IMG/VR virus record: IMGVR_UViG_3300044996_000042
Location: 1 to 23,377 of that record
DNA length: 23,377 nt
From: a virus
Strand: one strand, 5' to 3'
Of the stretch, positions 20,980 to 23,377 are shown piece after piece (the stretch's first letter is position 1; the number at the start of each line of letters is the position of its first letter). The translations under genes were made by a program, and so were the position numbers. The notes below the pieces were generated by a model that saw nothing but the letters and a program-made list of their open reading frames with translations, did not search any database and was not told the origin of the DNA.

Positions 20980-22011
20980 CTACGCCAGGTGGCCGTGGAT
21001 GACGCCGCAATTCCCGTCCTGGTCCGCCCGGACCTGCGGAACGAGAATCTGCATCACCTTCATGTTCAGCACCAGGTCACCTTCCGTCTTCCACTGAAGG
21101 TTCTGGAGGGGCATCCCCTCGACCATCCGGATGACGTCCGGCGTGAGCTGGACGAGCACCACGGTGTTCGCGGGCATGAAGTCGCACGGCTGGACAAACT
21201 CGATGCCGCGCAGTTCCAGGAGGCGCTGACGGACGGTCTTGGCCGTGTTGTTGGTGCTGGCGCGAACGTAGTCATCATCCAGGACCACGTCATAACCACC
21301 GCTGGTCCAGACCCCGTAGGGGCCATAGAATCCGGCGTTGACCGCCAGCTGCTTCATCAGGCGCACGTCCCGCACGGGGTTCGCCCCGGAAGCATCCCAC
21401 GCCGCCGTCAGGTGGTACGGCTGGCGCGAGGGATGGTCGCACAGGCCGTAGATCACCCCGGACTCCACCGTGAAGGTGGAGGAGCCGTTGAACAGCATGT
21501 TCTCCGTGGCTTCGCCCACGCGGTCAGCCGCCCGACCGGCCCAGGTGGTGTCCAGAGGGCGACCAGCACGACGGCTGGCACCCAACGTGCGGACATCGAT
21601 GTCCCAGTCCATGAAGGTCAGGGGCAGCGGCATGTAGCGCGGCACGTAGTTGATCTGGCTCTTGTCACCACGCACGCGGGGCGACATGGAGACCGTGGCG
21701 TCACCGATGACGCCCATATCCACGTACTCCAGGACGGTGGCCGAGAGGCCATCGCTGAACCGGAACACGAGATTGCGGCGCATCAGCTCAGCAACGGCCA
21801 CCTGCCGACGCTTGGCGTGCTCCAGCACGACCGTGTCGATGATCTCCCAGTCCTTGTCACCAAGGATGTCATTGGTGCGAAGGCAGGAGACGTCCATGTT
21901 GCACTGAATCAGGCGGCGCATCACGTCGCCAGCAGTGCCAGAAGCCACCGAGGGCTTCCCGTCCGGGCCAAGGACCAAGCCCTGGACAACCTGAAGGGTC
22001 TTGTCACTCAT
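20980..22011 (-). CDS. Major capsid protein (encapsulin-like/HK97 fold)
   Basis: The 343-residue protein matches the encapsulin-like major capsid family (DUF6260-type, in my recollection). It has LGASRRAGRPLDTTWAGRAA, then ENMLFNGSSTF, IYGLCDHP and a C-terminal pattern of strands ending in VVLVQLTPDVIRMVEG. These are the P-domain helix and A-domain of the HK97 fold. It builds the icosahedral shell. ATG 22011 is chosen because GGAG lies eight bases upstream; a GTG 48 bases earlier has no such site. The order scaffold, decoration, capsid agrees. Codons are visibly richer in C and G at third positions than in the + strand block, as expected for a highly expressed gene. Confidence 0.9.
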   Translation of the reverse strand: MSDKTLQVVQGLVLGPDGKPSVASGTAGDVMRRLIQCNMDVSCLRTNDILGDKDWEIIDTVVLEHAKRRQVAVAELMRRNLVFRFSDGLSATVLEYVDMGVIGDATVSMSPRVRGDKSQINYVPRYMPLPLTFMDWDIDVRTLGASRRAGRPLDTTWAGRAADRVGEATENMLFNGSSTFTVESGVIYGLCDHPSRQPYHLTAAWDASGANPVRDVRLMKQLAVNAGFYGPYGVWTSGGYDVVLDDDYVRASTNNTAKTVRQRLLELRGIEFVQPCDFMPANTVVLVQLTPDVIRMVEGMPLQNLQWKTEGDLVLNMKVMQILVPQVRADQDGNCGVIHGHLA

Positions 22012-22071
22012 CTCAGTTTCTCCATTCCCATTCAAGGGTTGCGTTGAAGGTTTCTTCACCCAGCCCCGAGG

Positions 22072-22542
22072 CTAGGCAATCTCCACCTTCACCAGAGCCG
22101 CCGCCAGCCCCGTGAGGTCCAGGGCTTCGATGACCTCACCCACGACAGCGCCAGCGAACGTGCCGCTGTCCACGGTGACCTTCTTGACCGTTCCATCGCT
22201 GTGGGCAACGAGTCTGTCGCCAATGACGACATTCTCTTCACCCTTCAGCATCAGCTGGACCCGGTCACCCCGGTTGGGGATGCCGGCCCAGACCTGCTCG
22301 CCATTGGCGTAGTTGTTGGAACGGGAGTCGTTGCCGGCAATCGTGCCGAGTCCCACGTGCTCCTTCTCGAATGCGACCTTGATCGCACCGAGACAGCCGC
22401 CGGCCACGTCCTGGGCGATCAGGGCATTGCTGGAATTGCGCTTGATCAAGTATCCAGGCTTGATCGTACCACCAGCCACCCCCGTGAGGACACGCCCCGT
22501 GAAGGACAGCTGGATGGTGTTCGGAACCTTGGTCTCAGTCAT
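22072..22542 (-). CDS. Capsid decoration / head fibre-like protein
   Basis: The 156-residue protein is a Gly/Val-rich beta protein, with GDRVQLMLKGEENVVIGDRLVAHSDGTVKKV and a C-terminal GAVVGEVIEALDLTG. This pattern is common in decoration proteins encoded just before the capsid gene (DUF2190 or similar). They bind the expanded capsid from outside and stabilise it. ATG 22542 has GGAG seven or eight bases upstream. It lies 49 bases after the scaffold gene and 60 before the capsid start. No membrane segment or enzymatic motif is visible. Confidence 0.78.
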   Translation of the reverse strand: MTETKVPNTIQLSFTGRVLTGVAGGTIKPGYLIKRNSSNALIAQDVAGGCLGAIKVAFEKEHVGLGTIAGNDSRSNNYANGEQVWAGIPNRGDRVQLMLKGEENVVIGDRLVAHSDGTVKKVTVDSGTFAGAVVGEVIEALDLTGLAAALVKVEIA

Positions 22543-22591
22543 TTCAGTACTCCGTTGAGGATTCTGAAGTTGGTTTCTGCCTGATTCCCGA

Positions 22592-23104
22592 TTACCACTT
22601 CATCTGCGGCATCGGGGTCACCTTGGTTCCGGCCGCATTCACGACCGGAGCCGCCTGGGACGGAGCAGCAGCCGGAGCCGCCGCGCTGTAGTCCACCTTC
22701 ACGTCGCCCAGCTTGGCCAGCTGAACGAGAGCCGGGGTGGTCATCGCACCCAGCTGCTCATCGGTGAAGGTGTTCTTGCCGTTGGCCTTGATGCCAGCGA
22801 TGATCTGGTCCCGCACGCTCTTGCGGGCTTCCAAGCCTTCGCTGATCACCAGCTTCAGGTCCGGGTTCAGACCCTCGTGGGCCAGAACTTCCTCCGCCTT
22901 GTTGAACTTCAGCGGAGCCGGGGGTGCCGGCTGCGCCGGGGGAGGCGGTGCCTGATTGGTGGTGACCGTGGCGGGCTTGGATGCCTTGCGCTGGAACTGG
23001 ACGGCCTCAAAGGCGCTGTCGCTGAGCGCAGTCAGCCCATCCCGCTCCTGTTCCGTGGCAGCGCCAGCTGTGATCAGCGCGTCCACCAGTTCTTTGCGAG
23101 CCAT
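22592..23104 (-). CDS. Possible nested scaffold protein from an internal start
   Basis: Inside the preceding gene, in the same frame, ATG 23104 (MARKELVDALITAG) is preceded by AAAGGAG with six-base spacing, a near-ideal ribosome site in the middle of a coding region. The product would be 170 residues, largely helix with a Pro-rich linker, without the upstream domain. Lambda makes its scaffold Nu3 in this way from inside the protease gene C. Expression is inferred; the site could also be chance. Confidence 0.5.
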   Translation of the reverse strand: MARKELVDALITAGAATEQERDGLTALSDSAFEAVQFQRKASKPATVTTNQAPPPPAQPAPPAPLKFNKAEEVLAHEGLNPDLKLVISEGLEARKSVRDQIIAGIKANGKNTFTDEQLGAMTTPALVQLAKLGDVKVDYSAAAPAAAPSQAAPVVNAAGTKVTPMPQMKW

Positions 23105-23377
23105 TGGAGGCTCCTTTCCAGATGCCGCCACCGGAGTTGAGGCGGCGGGTGGGGTTGTCTTTCCGTCACCCGGCGCACCCGCGCCAGGCAGAGATTCATT
23201 GGTCACCGGGATGTAATTGGTCTGCAGACGCACTTCCTCTTGGTCGGCACCGAGCGTCACCAGACCCTTCGCATCAGTCTTGTAGGAGAGCTTGACCAGC
23301 TTTGACCCGGTCTTGGAGTCAAGCTCGCAGATCACGTAGTCATCGAACATGTCCACCATATAGGCGTGAGCATCTCC
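22592..23377 (-). CDS. Head protease/scaffold-type protein, C-terminal part (partial)
   Basis: The frame is open past the right edge, so the N-terminus is missing. The visible 261 residues start with MVDMFDDYVIC and KLVKLSYKTDAKGLVTLG, a pattern seen in phage proteins that join a head maturation protease to a scaffold. A Pro/Ala/Gly-rich linker follows, then a helical, Gln- and Ala-rich part with a second Pro-rich linker (APPPPAQPAPPAPL) and a C-terminal helix region, ending PMPQMKW. Scaffold proteins help the shell form and are then degraded. Gene order before decoration and capsid fits. No protease catalytic residues can be seen in this part. Confidence 0.75.
   Translation of the reverse strand, partial: GDAHAYMVDMFDDYVICELDSKTGSKLVKLSYKTDAKGLVTLGADQEEVRLQTNYIPVTNESLPGAGAPGDGKTTPPAASTPVAASGKEPPMARKELVDALITAGAATEQERDGLTALSDSAFEAVQFQRKASKPATVTTNQAPPPPAQPAPPAPLKFNKAEEVLAHEGLNPDLKLVISEGLEARKSVRDQIIAGIKANGKNTFTDEQLGAMTTPALVQLAKLGDVKVDYSAAAPAAAPSQAAPVVNAAGTKVTPMPQMKW

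Noticed and set aside
20662-22047. A 461-codon + strand open frame opposite the major capsid gene
   Set aside because: It lies antisense to a clear capsid gene, is rich in His, Arg, Val and Asp in a way explained by the codon pattern of the real gene, and has no recognisable domain.
1-23377. CRISPR arrays, insertion sequences, tRNA genes
   Set aside because: No direct-repeat array, transposase, inverted-repeat ends or cloverleaf pattern was seen on either strand.

Overview
This window is a piece of a tailed, double-stranded DNA phage genome (Caudoviricetes), probably with a long siphovirus-type tail. It carries an encapsulin-like/HK97-fold major capsid protein, a graded set of head-tail connector genes, a tail tube gene, a G/GT tail chaperone pair joined by a -1 frameshift, and a long tape measure protein. 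No portal, terminase, integrase, endolysin or tRNA gene is visible. A lipoprotein-type outer spanin candidate and LPS-type glycosyltransferases point to a Gram-negative (diderm) host. The Trp/Asn/Thr-rich, Sec-signal-bearing proteins and the LamG domain resemble proteins of Verrucomicrobiota and relatives, but that host guess is weak.

Layout. Positions 1-5035 are read on the + strand as a tightly packed operon with overlapping starts and stops. It begins with a recombination/repair group: the end of a Rad50/SbcC-like chain that stops just after a CxxC zinc-hook motif, an SbcD/Mre11-like nuclease, a short coiled-coil ORF, and the C-terminal ATPase half of SbcC/Rad50. The ATPase thus appears split at its hook, with the nuclease gene lying between the pieces. 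A sugar/metabolic cassette follows: an Anp1/Mnn9-like glycosyltransferase, a radical SAM/SPASM-like enzyme, a DUF6165-like small protein and a GT9 heptosyltransferase-like protein.

From 23377 back to 5117 everything is on the - strand, so the two blocks converge at about 5036-5116, where there are GC-rich hairpins. In transcription order the - strand holds: scaffold/protease C-terminus (partial, with a strong internal start suggesting a nested scaffold gene), decoration protein, major capsid protein, a small head-region protein, a DUF115/sialyltransferase-like protein, a sulfotransferase-like protein, head-tail adaptor, head closure, HK97 gp10-like and tail terminator proteins, tail tube protein, an intrinsic terminator, the G/GT chaperones with a GGGAAAC slippery site, a second terminator, the tape measure protein, and two tail-tip candidates. 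After these come a large membrane-anchored Trp-rich protein, another tail/baseplate candidate, a secreted LamG protein, a small secreted protein, a multi-span holin-like protein, an overlapping spanin-like pair and a single-span membrane protein.

The points most worth a second look are the split SbcC, the sulfotransferase and sialyltransferase-like genes inside the head module, the four-gene sugar/radical SAM cassette, and the run of Sec-signal or membrane-anchored proteins where tail fibres would normally lie. No gene-free stretch exceeds about 100 bases. I found no convincing sigma-70 promoter.
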